In this document: piece after piece, positions 57,626 to 64,000 of the stretch
How positions within the stretch are numbered: position 1 is the stretch's first letter
How the letters are laid out: each line of letters starts with the position of its first letter
Assembly (NCBI GenBank): GCA_035640455.1
Contig: DASQWB010000141.1
Span: 1-64,000, forward strand
Length of the DNA stretch: 64,000 nucleotides
Source of the DNA: AC-50 sp035640455
GTDB taxonomy: Bacteria > Actinomycetota > Thermoleophilia > Gaiellales > Gaiellaceae
Direction: 5' to 3'
Program-made: the position numbers and the translations under genes
Notes under the pieces: model-generated
What the model saw: the letters and a program-made list of their open reading frames with translations, nothing else
Database searches by the model: none
Told to the model about the DNA's origin: nothing

Positions 57626-59043
57626 CGCTTGTGGTGCCGCGGCTCGACCGCGTAAAGGCGCGAGTAGCCGTGCAGAAGGAGCCGGCCCCCGTTCCCGGAC
57701 ACCGGCACATAGTGCCCGTGCGGGAAGCGGAGCACGACGCGGCCGCTCCGCGCATCCACGCCGACGATGCGGTGCGCGAAGCTCCCCGCGTAGGCGACGC
57801 CGTCGACGACGACCGCGGCGCCGGAGATCGGCCCGCCGGTCCCGACCTCCCACAAGATCCGGCCGCTTCCCGCCGACGCGCAGTAGAAGACGCCGTTGTA
57901 GGAGCCGAAGAAGACACGGCCGGCCCAGACGGCCGGCGAGGAGTAGACGTACGAGCCGGTGTGGATCGTCCACAGGCGCCTGCCGCCCGTCGAGAACGCG
58001 GTCAGCGAGTTCCCGTTCGAGGACGGGACGAAGACGCGGCCGCGGTCGACCGCCGGCGTCCCGTAGATGCGGCCGTTCACGGACGCGCTCCAGCGCAGCC
58101 GCCCCGTCCGCGCCGAGAGCGCGAGCAGGCGGCCGCCGTAGTCGCCGATGAAGAGCGTGCCGCCGGCGAGCGCGGCGCTCGAGGTGATCTTGTAGCCCGA
58201 GCGGTACACCCACCTGACGCGGTGCCGGCGCAGGTCGAGCGCGTAGACGTTGCCGTTCCACGAGCCGAAGTAGTCGACCCCGTGGCGCACGATCGGCGAC
58301 GACTCGACCGGTGAGCCGACCGTGTAGTGCCAGCGCAGCCGGCCGGAGGAGCGGTCGAGGATCCAGATGTGCCCGTCCATCCCGTGCGCCACGATCTCGT
58401 CGCCGACGACGGCCGGCGACGCGGCCATCTTGCCGTGCGGGGTGTAGTGCTTCCAGGCGATCCCGCCGTTCCGCATCGAGATCGCGCGGACGGTGCCGTA
58501 GAAGTTGCCGATGTACGCCATCCCGTCGGAGACGGCGGCGGGGAACTCGATCAGGCCGCCGATCGTCCGGCTCCAGACGACGCGGAAGGGCGGCCGGACG
58601 CGGATCCGCGTCTGCGCCTGGGTGCGCGTCGGCGTGGCGCCGTAGAACGGCCACTGGAGGCGCGGCTGGTAGATCCGGAACCGGGTGAACGGCCGCCTGC
58701 GGAAGCCGACGCGGTGCGTGGCTGCCGTATAGCCGCGCCTACGCACCGTGACGAGCAGCGAGGTGCGGCGCCGCACGCGCAGGTAGACGTCTCCGTGGTG
58801 GTTGGTCGTTCCCGAGCTGTGGCCGAGGTGGACGTGCGCGCCGCGGACGGGTCGCCGCAGGTCACCGTCGATCACCGTCACGAGCACGCGGCGGAAGCGT
58901 GGGAAGACGGGCCGGATCGGCCCCGGATCGTGGAGCGCCGGCTTGCGCGGCGGCGGCGCGGCGCGATCGGTCGACCCGCAGCCGACGGCGAGCCCGGCTA
59001 GGGCCGCGGCGACGCAGATTCCTGTGAGAGCTCCTCGGAGAAC
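57622..59043 (-). CDS. PQQ-type beta-propeller lipoprotein with unclear start
   Basis: About 473 residues. A lipoprotein signal (LTGICVAAALAGLAVGC, lipidated Cys) precedes a short carboxypeptidase-regulatory-like beta domain (LVTVIDGDLRRPVRGAHVHL, TSLLVTVRRRGYTAATH) and a propeller of seven to eight blades (SPIVRHGVDYFGSWNGNVYA, TGSYVYSSPAVWAGRVFFGS). No ATG, GTG or TTG lies in frame near the signal; the shown 5' end is a GTT codon placed before the basic residues. A rare start, coupling with the overlapping ATP-grasp gene, or a base error would explain it. Confidence 0.75.
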   Translation of the reverse strand, partial: VLRGALTGICVAAALAGLAVGCGSTDRAAPPPRKPALHDPGPIRPVFPRFRRVLVTVIDGDLRRPVRGAHVHLGHSSGTTNHHGDVYLRVRRRTSLLVTVRRRGYTAATHRVGFRRRPFTRFRIYQPRLQWPFYGATPTRTQAQTRIRVRPPFRVVWSRTIGGLIEFPAAVSDGMAYIGNFYGTVRAISMRNGGIAWKHYTPHGKMAASPAVVGDEIVAHGMDGHIWILDRSSGRLRWHYTVGSPVESSPIVRHGVDYFGSWNGNVYALDLRRHRVRWVYRSGYKITSSAALAGGTLFIGDYGGRLLALSARTGRLRWSASVNGRIYGTPAVDRGRVFVPSSNGNSLTAFSTGGRRLWTIHTGSYVYSSPAVWAGRVFFGSYNGVFYCASAGSGRILWEVGTGGPISGAAVVVDGVAYAGSFAHRIVGVDARSGRVVLRFPHGHYVPVSGNGGRLLLHGYSRLYAVEPRHHKR

Positions 59044-59996
59044 GGCTCGAGGGTACCGTCCGGCGCAGCCGTCAGCGAGAGGTGCGAGAGGAAGCGCGTC
59101 ATGACGACGCCCGCCCGGAAGTCGCCGACCCGCGGCTCGGGCCGCTCGCCCGCGGCCAGCGCGAGCACGAGCTCGGGGTAGCGCCCGCCCGCGGCCTGCG
59201 GGAGCGGGAACGCGCCGCCGAAACGCGGGTTGACGTCCGTGATCCGGTGCTTCCCGTCCGGCTCGCGAAAGCACTGGACGGTGGCGACGCCCTTGAGCGG
59301 GATCGCCTCCGAGACGCGGCGGCCGAGCTCGATCAGCTCCACGTCGGACATCGTCATGCCCTTGATCGACTCGCCGCCCTTCGACTGGATCATCGTGCGC
59401 GGGATCGCGTTCAGGCAGCGGCCGTCGAGGTCGCAGATGACATCGATCGAGAACTCGTCGCCCTTGCAGACGCCCTGCACCATCGACTCGACCGGCGTCC
59501 GCTCGAGCTCGAGGTCGAGCTCGGCCCGGTCGTGCGCGCGGTAGATGTGCCGCGAGCCGTAGCCGCGCCGCGCCTTCACGAGCACGGGGAACTCGAGGTC
59601 GTCGGGAAGCTCGTCCGCGAGGTAGGTCGGCGGCGAGTCGAACCCGCGCTCCTCGAAGAGCCGGTGCGCGAGGTATTTGTCGCCCATCCGGTCGACGACC
59701 TCGACGTCGGGCAGGAGGACGAGCGCGTCGAGCTCGTCGCGGGCGTGGGCGAGCTTCAGCTGGTCCATGTCGGCGAGCGGCACGATCACGTCCACCTGGT
59801 GCGCGCGCACGAGGTCGCGGATGGACGGGATATAGGCGTCGTCGACGATCGGGCCGACGAGGGCGTAGCGGTCGGCGTGGTAGAGGGCGGGCGCGAGCGG
59901 GTCGAGGTCGACGGCGATCGTCGTCGCGCCCGCGTCGCGGAACGCGGTGACGATGTCGACGCGCAGGCCGGCGCACGTGAAGAGGACGGTCGGCAC
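58998..59996 (-). CDS. ATP-grasp enzyme (CarB/PylC-like)
   Basis: 332 residues. Pre-ATP-grasp domain (VLFTCAGLRVDIVTAFRDAG), ATP-grasp core with MGDKYLAHRLFEERG, FPVLVKARRGYGSRHIYRAH (phosphate loop) and VNPRFGGAFPLPQAAGG (metal-binding). These enzymes form carboxylate-amine or similar bonds through an acyl phosphate. In polysaccharide operons they may decorate a uronic acid with an amino acid or amine. GTG start; first gene of the tightly coupled leftward run. Acceptor unknown. Confidence 0.85.
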   Translation of the reverse strand: MPTVLFTCAGLRVDIVTAFRDAGATTIAVDLDPLAPALYHADRYALVGPIVDDAYIPSIRDLVRAHQVDVIVPLADMDQLKLAHARDELDALVLLPDVEVVDRMGDKYLAHRLFEERGFDSPPTYLADELPDDLEFPVLVKARRGYGSRHIYRAHDRAELDLELERTPVESMVQGVCKGDEFSIDVICDLDGRCLNAIPRTMIQSKGGESIKGMTMSDVELIELGRRVSEAIPLKGVATVQCFREPDGKHRITDVNPRFGGAFPLPQAAGGRYPELVLALAAGERPEPRVGDFRAGVVMTRFLSHLSLTAAPDGTLEPFSEELSQESASPRP

Positions 59997-60021
59997 GGAA
60001 GAAGAGCGTATAGATGCGCCC

Positions 60022-60546
60022 GTGCGCCGGGCTCTCCTCGTCGTGGCGGTAGTCGTGGTGGCGGCGTGGGTCGCCGTCGCGGCCCGCTTCGTCCTATGGC
60101 CGGCGCAGAACTCGGCGCGTCATGCCGACGCGGTCGTCGTCCTGGCCGGCGACCACCTGCGGCTCGGAAAGGCGCTCGAGCTGATGACGCGGCGCGTGGC
60201 GCCGACGCTCGTCATCTCCGACGGGCTCGCGCCGGGGTGGCATCGGGCGAACCGGCTCTGCCGCGGGCGGGCTCGCTTCCGGGTGATCTGCTTTCGCGCG
60301 TCGCCGTACAGCACCCGCGGCGAGGCGGAGACGGTCGGGCGTCTAGCTTCGATGCGGGGCTGGCGCTCCATCGTGGTCGTGACGTCGACCTACCACGTGA
60401 CGCGGGCCCGGCTCTTGTTCCGGCGCTGCGTCGACGGGCGGGTGTCGGTGACGGGGTCGACCTACCAGCGGAGCCTGATCCCGCTCGAGATCGCCCTCGA
60501 GCCGGTGAAGCTGGCGTATGCGCTAGTCGTCGCGCGGAGCTGCTGA
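60022..60546 (+). CDS. YdcF/SanA-like DUF218 protein
   Basis: 174 residues. N-terminal membrane helix (RRALLVVAVVVVAAWVAVAA), then the DUF218 domain with DAVVVLAGDHLRLGKALELM, LVISDGLAPGW, YSTRGEAETVGRLASMRGWR and VVTSTYHVTRARLLFRRC. These proteins act in envelope or polyprenyl-phosphate metabolism; the ElyC/SanA link to cell-wall lipid carriers fits a neighbourhood making lipid-linked glycans. GTG 60022, divergent from the ATP-grasp gene. A longer upstream frame would overlap that gene and is not preferred. Confidence 0.82.
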   Translation: MRRALLVVAVVVVAAWVAVAARFVLWPAQNSARHADAVVVLAGDHLRLGKALELMTRRVAPTLVISDGLAPGWHRANRLCRGRARFRVICFRASPYSTRGEAETVGRLASMRGWRSIVVVTSTYHVTRARLLFRRCVDGRVSVTGSTYQRSLIPLEIALEPVKLAYALVVARSC

Positions 60547-60571
60547 GGCACCGCTTGCGGGGCCGACTTCA

Positions 60572-60596
60572 GGGCGCGCGGGTTTCCCGCGCGCCC
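60572..60596. terminator. Bidirectional hairpin terminator
   Basis: GGGCGCGCGGG-TTT-CCCGCGCGCCC is a perfect eleven-pair stem with a three-base loop; TTCA and TGAA outside it continue the symmetry after a short bulge. It separates the convergent ends of the DUF218 and sugar-transferase genes. Confidence 0.8.
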
Positions 60597-60619
60597 GTCT
60601 GAAATGACCGGTCGAGCCG

Positions 60620-61258
60620 CTAGGAGTCGTCCTGCGCCCGAGTCGGGGGACGCCAGCCGCCGGTCTCGCCCTTGTAGGTGCCGGTGACGAGGGCGAGAGG
60701 CGTGCGGAGCAGGATCTTCAGGTCGAGCCAGGGGGAGCGGTGCTCGACGTACCAGACGTCGAGCTCGATGCGTTCGTCCCACGGCAGCCTCGTGCGGCCG
60801 TGCACCTGCGCCCAGCCGGTCAGGCCCGGCTTGACGTCGAGCCGGCGGCGCTGGCGCGGCGTGTACTCGTCGACCTGGTAGCGGAGCGTCGGGCGCGGGC
60901 CGATCAGGCTCATGTCGCCGCGGACGACGTTCCAGAGCTGCGGCAGCTCGTCGAGCGAGAGCCGGCGCAGGAGGCGGCCCGTCCTCGTGATGCGAGGGTC
61001 GCCGCGGTTGACGGCGAAGCCGGCGCCCTGCCGCTCGGCGCCGACGACCATCGTCCGCAGCTTGAGCAGGTCGAAGTCGCGGCCCTGATAGCCGACTCGG
61101 CGCTGCCGGTAGAAGACCTGTCCGCCGTCCTCGAGCTTGATCGCGAGCGCCGCAGCCGCGAGGACAGGGCTTGCCAGGACGAGCCCGAGCGTGCCACCGA
61201 CCACGTCGGCCGCGCGGTTCACCGCCGCGTCCTTCCCGGCCAACGCCAGCGGGCGCAC
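60620..61258 (-). CDS. Polyprenyl-phosphate sugar-phosphate transferase (initiating)
   Basis: 212 residues of the bacterial sugar transferase family (WcaJ/RfbP C-terminal catalytic domain). One membrane-associated helix (TLGLVLASPVLAAAALAIKL), then VFYRQRRVGYQGRDFDLLKLR, RLSLDELPQLWNVVRGDMSL, IGPRPTLRYQVDEYTPRQ and KPGLTGWAQVHGRT. It starts a glycan by moving a sugar-1-phosphate from a UDP-sugar to undecaprenyl phosphate. It lacks the long N-terminal membrane domain of WcaJ. Start is GTG. Confidence 0.92.
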   Translation of the reverse strand: MRPLALAGKDAAVNRAADVVGGTLGLVLASPVLAAAALAIKLEDGGQVFYRQRRVGYQGRDFDLLKLRTMVVGAERQGAGFAVNRGDPRITRTGRLLRRLSLDELPQLWNVVRGDMSLIGPRPTLRYQVDEYTPRQRRRLDVKPGLTGWAQVHGRTRLPWDERIELDVWYVEHRSPWLDLKILLRTPLALVTGTYKGETGGWRPPTRAQDDS

Positions 61259-61316
61259 CGGCCCATTGTCCCGGTGACTATCACGTGAGGGGAGGTGGGC
61301 ATTCGCTGTAGAGGCC

Positions 61317-62510
61317 TCATGCCTTGACCCGCCGCAGGAGATAGTCCCGAAACTTCGGTGCCGTGTACTCGTACTGCCCCTTGCGCAGGCGATGCAGGAC
61401 GCCGTTCTCGACCAAGCGGCCTAGCAACACATTCACGTTTGCCGGTGTCTTGTCTACTGCTTCGTTCAGTTGCGACACGATGAGAGGGGGGTAGTCAATT
61501 TCTGCGGTCGCCAGAAGCACGTCTTGCTCAGCGGGAGTTAATGTCGCGACGCGTGGCTCGTAGAAGTCGAGGTCGAGGCGGCGCAAGATGTCGGGTCGAG
61601 CGGCTTCGAGTAAGGGCTCATCAAGACGATCTGTCTCGACAGCATCGGCCGCGTCCCATAGTTCAGCGCCCCATAGCTGAATGAAGTAGGGATAGCCCTC
61701 GACTTCATCCACGATGTTCTCGATCAGATGCTCGGATACGAGAACGCTGCTCGTCGTCTCAGCTATTGGCTCGATGAATGCTTCGGCTGCGTCGTCAGCC
61801 GCAAGCCGGCCGATCTCCTCTCCCCGAAACATGCGCTCGGTGTAGGAGCGTGCCCGTAGAAGGTTCGGCGTGAGAGTCGGTAGACCGCAAACCACGAGGC
61901 CGAGAGGAAGCTCCTCACGCTGGAGGGCGACGACCGAGGATATGAGGAGCGACAACGGATGTTCACCCGTCGCTTTGTGCTCGTCGCGGATGACCTGTGT
62001 TTCATCCAGGAGCAGAATGAACCCGTCGCGGCCTTTCTCGACCGCCGCTTCAACGACCTCGTAGAGAGATTTACTGAGGTCCTCTTGCGCCTGCTCGGCA
62101 AGTGGCGTGTAGGTGAGGACGAATTCGCCCCAGCCCACTCCGAGTGTGCCTGCTCGCCGCGCCTTCTTCCCGACCGCACGGCGGAGGCGTTCCATCCGCG
62201 ACAGCCTCTCCTTTGCCTGAGTCGCGGTCTTGGTGAGAGCCGTGACTAGCGCCTCGTCGGTGTTGTGGCCAGGCTGTAGCTCCAGCAGTGCACTAGCCCA
62301 GTCGTTCTGCTCGGCGATGTCCTCGAACTCACCGAGCAGAACACTCTTACCAACGCCCCTCAGGCCTGTCAGCCGCATGTTCGCGGGCTGCTCGGGAGCG
62401 CCGCGCAACATCGCTCGGAACCGACGCATCTGGGGATCACGGCCCGCCAAGTGGAGGGGCCGGATGCCAACGCCTGGGCGGAACGGATTCTTTCCCAAAG
62501 ACGGGGTCAT
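61317..62510 (-). CDS. Stand-alone P-loop ATPase with winged helix (AAA_16-like)
   Basis: 397 residues. Walker A MRLTGLRGVGKSVLLGEF (about 45-62), Walker B GFILLLDETQVIRDEH, VVCGLPTLTPNLLRA, and a C-terminal winged-helix part (TLTPAEQDVLLATAEIDYPP, NVLLGRLVENGVLHRLRKG). It is only distantly similar to the ATPase at 41624-42811 but shares length and plan. The gene is clearly lower in GC than the polysaccharide genes on each side and separates two co-directional members of that cluster, so it looks acquired. Function unknown; DNA-linked or defence roles are typical guesses for such ATPases. Confidence 0.8.
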   Translation of the reverse strand: MTPSLGKNPFRPGVGIRPLHLAGRDPQMRRFRAMLRGAPEQPANMRLTGLRGVGKSVLLGEFEDIAEQNDWASALLELQPGHNTDEALVTALTKTATQAKERLSRMERLRRAVGKKARRAGTLGVGWGEFVLTYTPLAEQAQEDLSKSLYEVVEAAVEKGRDGFILLLDETQVIRDEHKATGEHPLSLLISSVVALQREELPLGLVVCGLPTLTPNLLRARSYTERMFRGEEIGRLAADDAAEAFIEPIAETTSSVLVSEHLIENIVDEVEGYPYFIQLWGAELWDAADAVETDRLDEPLLEAARPDILRRLDLDFYEPRVATLTPAEQDVLLATAEIDYPPLIVSQLNEAVDKTPANVNVLLGRLVENGVLHRLRKGQYEYTAPKFRDYLLRRVKA

Positions 62511-62536
62511 AACACCTTTTTATTTAGTTCTGGAGA

Positions 62537-62559
62537 TTCTAACAGAAATGGTGTTAGAA
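62537..62559 (-). promoter_or_regulatory. Operator candidate of the second ATPase gene
   Basis: Perfect inverted repeat TTCTAACA / TGTTAGAA with a seven-base spacer in an AT-rich tract, 27 bases before the ATG at 62510. A second symmetric pair, AACACC (62511) and GGTGTT (62550), lies across the same region, abutting the start codon. Confidence 0.6.
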
Positions 62560-62671
62560 CTCCATAGCCGGGGTAGTCGACGCCACCTACGTGATAGTCA
62601 CGGCCACCTGTTGCTCGCGGTCGTCGTCTGCAACAGCCGTATCAAGACAGTGAGAACTGCGGACACGGCTC

Positions 62672-63778
62672 TCAGCGGGTGCCCTCCGCCTTCGCCCACA
62701 CCGCCGGGACGCCGCGGCGCAGGTAGTTGCCGAGCGCCACGACCGTCGCCCACGTCACGAGCGTGTAGTAGCGCGGCAGGCCCGGCCGCGCCGCGGCGGC
62801 GCCCAAAAAGGCAAGCTGGCCCGCCAGCGCCGTCCGGTACACACGACCGCGCGACGCCAGCCGCAGGCTCGTCCCCAGCAACGCAAGGTGCAACAACCCG
62901 CTCCCGTACCGAAGCAGCCGGTGCGAGACGAGGGCCACGAGATACAGCGGGTCGACACCTCGAAACATCCGACCCTCCGCGACGATCAGCCAGCAGTGCT
63001 CGAACATGCGCACCTTGCGCGCGTACTCGTCCTCGATGTCGCGCGAGGGCTTCTCGAATGCGACCGCCTCCGGCTCGTAGACCGCCCGCCGCCCGCGCTG
63101 CACCATCAGGTACGGGAACGCGAGGTCGTGCCCGAAGCGCGGGTCGACCTCGACGTAGTCGCCCCGCCGCACGGCGTAGATCGAGCCGTTCCCGCCTGTG
63201 ACCGAGCCCAACGCCGACTCGGCCTCCCGCACGGCGAGCTCGTAGCGCCAGTACGCGCCCTCGCGGTTCGTCCCGTCCGGCGCCTCGAGCCGGAGCTGCC
63301 CGCAGACGTACGCGACCTCCGGATCCGCGAAGTTGCGGACGAGCTTCCGCAGCGCGGGCGCCGCCCAGAGCGCGTTGGCGTCCGAGAACGCCACGACCTC
63401 GCCGTCAGCCTCCCGCACGGCGAGGTTCTGCGCTGCGACCTTCCCGCCCCGCGGCGCCCGCACCAGCCGAACCCGCGGCTCGCGCGCCGCCACCGCCTCG
63501 ACGAGCTCGTGCGTGCGGTCTGTCGAGGCGTCCGAGGCGACGACGATCTCGACGAGCTCCTCCGGGTAGTCGAGCCCGAGCAGGTTCTCGAGCCGCCGCT
63601 CGATCACGTCCTCCTCGTCGTGGGCCGCTACGACGACGGTGACGGGAGGAGTGACGCCGCCCTTCCGCACCGGCCGTCCGCGCACCCGCGCCGCGAGCGC
63701 GGCCGCCGCGGGATAGCCCACGTGGGTCCACGCCAGCGCACCCGCCGAGCCCCAGAAGACCGCCTTCGCCAACCTCAC
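62672..63778 (-). CDS. Glycosyltransferase family 2 with membrane helices
   Basis: 368 residues. GT-A core: VTVVVAAHDEEDVIERRLEN, EIVVASDASTDRTHELVE, VVAFSDANALWAAPAL (DxD position), and a QxxRW-like region around EYARKVRMFEHCW. One N-terminal hydrophobic segment and two to three at the C-terminus (for example VDPLYLVALVSHRLLRYG) anchor it to the membrane, as in processive or NodC-like synthases. GTG start. It is upstream of the ATPase and sugar-transferase genes on the same strand. Product unknown. Confidence 0.87.
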   Translation of the reverse strand: MRLAKAVFWGSAGALAWTHVGYPAAAALAARVRGRPVRKGGVTPPVTVVVAAHDEEDVIERRLENLLGLDYPEELVEIVVASDASTDRTHELVEAVAAREPRVRLVRAPRGGKVAAQNLAVREADGEVVAFSDANALWAAPALRKLVRNFADPEVAYVCGQLRLEAPDGTNREGAYWRYELAVREAESALGSVTGGNGSIYAVRRGDYVEVDPRFGHDLAFPYLMVQRGRRAVYEPEAVAFEKPSRDIEDEYARKVRMFEHCWLIVAEGRMFRGVDPLYLVALVSHRLLRYGSGLLHLALLGTSLRLASRGRVYRTALAGQLAFLGAAAARPGLPRYYTLVTWATVVALGNYLRRGVPAVWAKAEGTR

Positions 63779-63795
63779 CGGATCCAGCCTAAAGC

Positions 63796-64000
63796 TCAGG
63801 TTGATGGAGTGATCGTCCTGGGGACGATCGCCGGCGACCGCGTTCCTTGGAACTGGCAGGTGACGCCGCTCGAGCGAATGCGGTCGCCCGTCGTCACGTA
63901 CGGCAGACCGTTCCTCTCGAAGCCCTCGATGCGTGTGCGCGCGTCGACCAGGAGCTGGAACAGCGTGACGTGTGGCCTGGCTTGGAGCGATTCGCTGCTG
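63796..64000 (-). CDS. 3' part of a gene continuing beyond the window (partial)
   Basis: About 67 codons of a reverse-strand frame with natural composition (RPHVTLFQLLVDARTRIEGF, ERNGLPYVTTGDRIRS) end at a TGA 17 bases before the GT2 start. The position suggests another gene of the polysaccharide cluster. No domain can be named from this tail. A forward frame from a GTG at 63810 is also open but fits the gene order less well. Confidence 0.5.
   Translation of the reverse strand, partial: SSESLQARPHVTLFQLLVDARTRIEGFERNGLPYVTTGDRIRSSGVTCQFQGTRSPAIVPRTITPST

Larger units (their letters stand above)
61274..62601. repeat. Inverted 13-bp boundary repeats around the ATPase gene
   Basis: GTGACTATCACGT (61274-61286) faces its exact reverse complement ACGTGATAGTCAC (62589-62601). 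They bracket the ATPase gene and its operator and little else. Joined, they would nearly rebuild a 24-bp palindrome of the type found at 5894 (one arm GGTGACTATCAC), sharing ACGTGA, as if the segment had entered such an element. No transposase is present. Confidence 0.6.

Noticed and set aside
61274..62601. Insertion sequence around the ATPase gene
   Set aside because: No transposase or DDE/HUH protein is encoded; the encoded protein is a P-loop ATPase of another family, so only a non-autonomous or passive insertion can be proposed.
1..64000. tRNA, rRNA or riboswitch genes
   Set aside because: No intergenic stretch showed a cloverleaf, rRNA-like conserved word or a recognisable riboswitch core on reading; short or diverged RNAs could still be missed without a covariance search.

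Overview
The window is a very GC-rich chromosomal stretch with many GTG starts, stop-start overlaps of the NTGA kind and almost no intergenic space. Its gene families (ArsR-SRPBCC pair, bacterial TrpB2, tandem-GNAT protein, COG4315-type secreted repeat protein, MoxR/DUF58/VWA operon, FNT channel, YcaQ/AlkX-type glycosylase) point to an actinobacterium, most likely a deep-branching Thermoleophilia-type soil lineage (Gaiellales/Solirubrobacterales). No rRNA, tRNA, CRISPR array, transposase or integrase was seen. No gene-free stretch exceeds about 270 bases. The taxonomic call is inference from style and content only.

Layout. (1) 1-9.6 kb: first surface-polysaccharide cluster: two GT4 glycosyltransferases, two O-antigen-ligase-like proteins, a methyltransferase, two SDR sugar-nucleotide enzymes (one a UDP-glucuronate decarboxylase type) and a secreted clan-A glycoside hydrolase. 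It is interrupted by a 54-bp tandem repeat carrying a long perfect palindrome. (2) 9.6-12.6 kb: secreted proteins, including two Calx-beta proteins with Thr-rich linkers and a second glycoside hydrolase. (3) 12.6-24.1 kb: mixed housekeeping and accessory genes: zinc ribbon, GNAT, ArsR/SRPBCC, a secreted-protein pair, trpB2, a low-GC HEPN-type gene, a PAS-GGDEF-EAL protein and a cupredoxin lipoprotein. (4) 24.2-28.8 kb: five-gene MoxR-DUF58-VWA-X-VWA operon in which every junction is a four-base NTGA overlap. (5) 28.9-38.4 kb: secreted proteins, an OmpR-type two-component system, a DsrE-family gene with an in-frame TGA at its conserved cysteine (candidate selenoprotein), a disrupted surface-protein gene, and an ABC-2 exporter with a NarL-type two-component system. 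(6) 38.4-47.9 kb: VapBC-type module, YcaQ-like glycosylase, beta-helix protein, a first stand-alone ATPase with an AT-rich operator, FNT channel, GAF-PAS histidine kinase, and a second secreted-protein pair. (7) 47.9-64 kb: a large leftward polysaccharide operon (ATP-grasp, two PQQ-type propellers, glucuronyl C5-epimerase-like protein, SDR epimerase, Wzz-like protein, GT2, GT39-like, phosphoesterase, lytic transglycosylase), then a sugar-phosphate transferase and GT2 separated by a second, lower-GC ATPase gene that looks like an insertion.

How the genes work together. Regions 1 and 7 can together supply activated sugars, an initiating polyprenyl-phosphate sugar transferase, elongating transferases, chain-length control, polymerase/ligase candidates and uronic-acid tailoring (UDP-GlcA decarboxylase and C5-epimerase-like protein). 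This suggests a uronate-containing cell-surface polysaccharide. The items most worth a second look are the DsrE selenoprotein candidate, two unlinked loci with the same secreted protein plus membrane-anchored partner layout, a shared KPGxGCGDxNHxH motif in three exported proteins, the two operator-linked ATPase genes with the palindromic boundary repeats of one of them, and the isolated HEPN gene.
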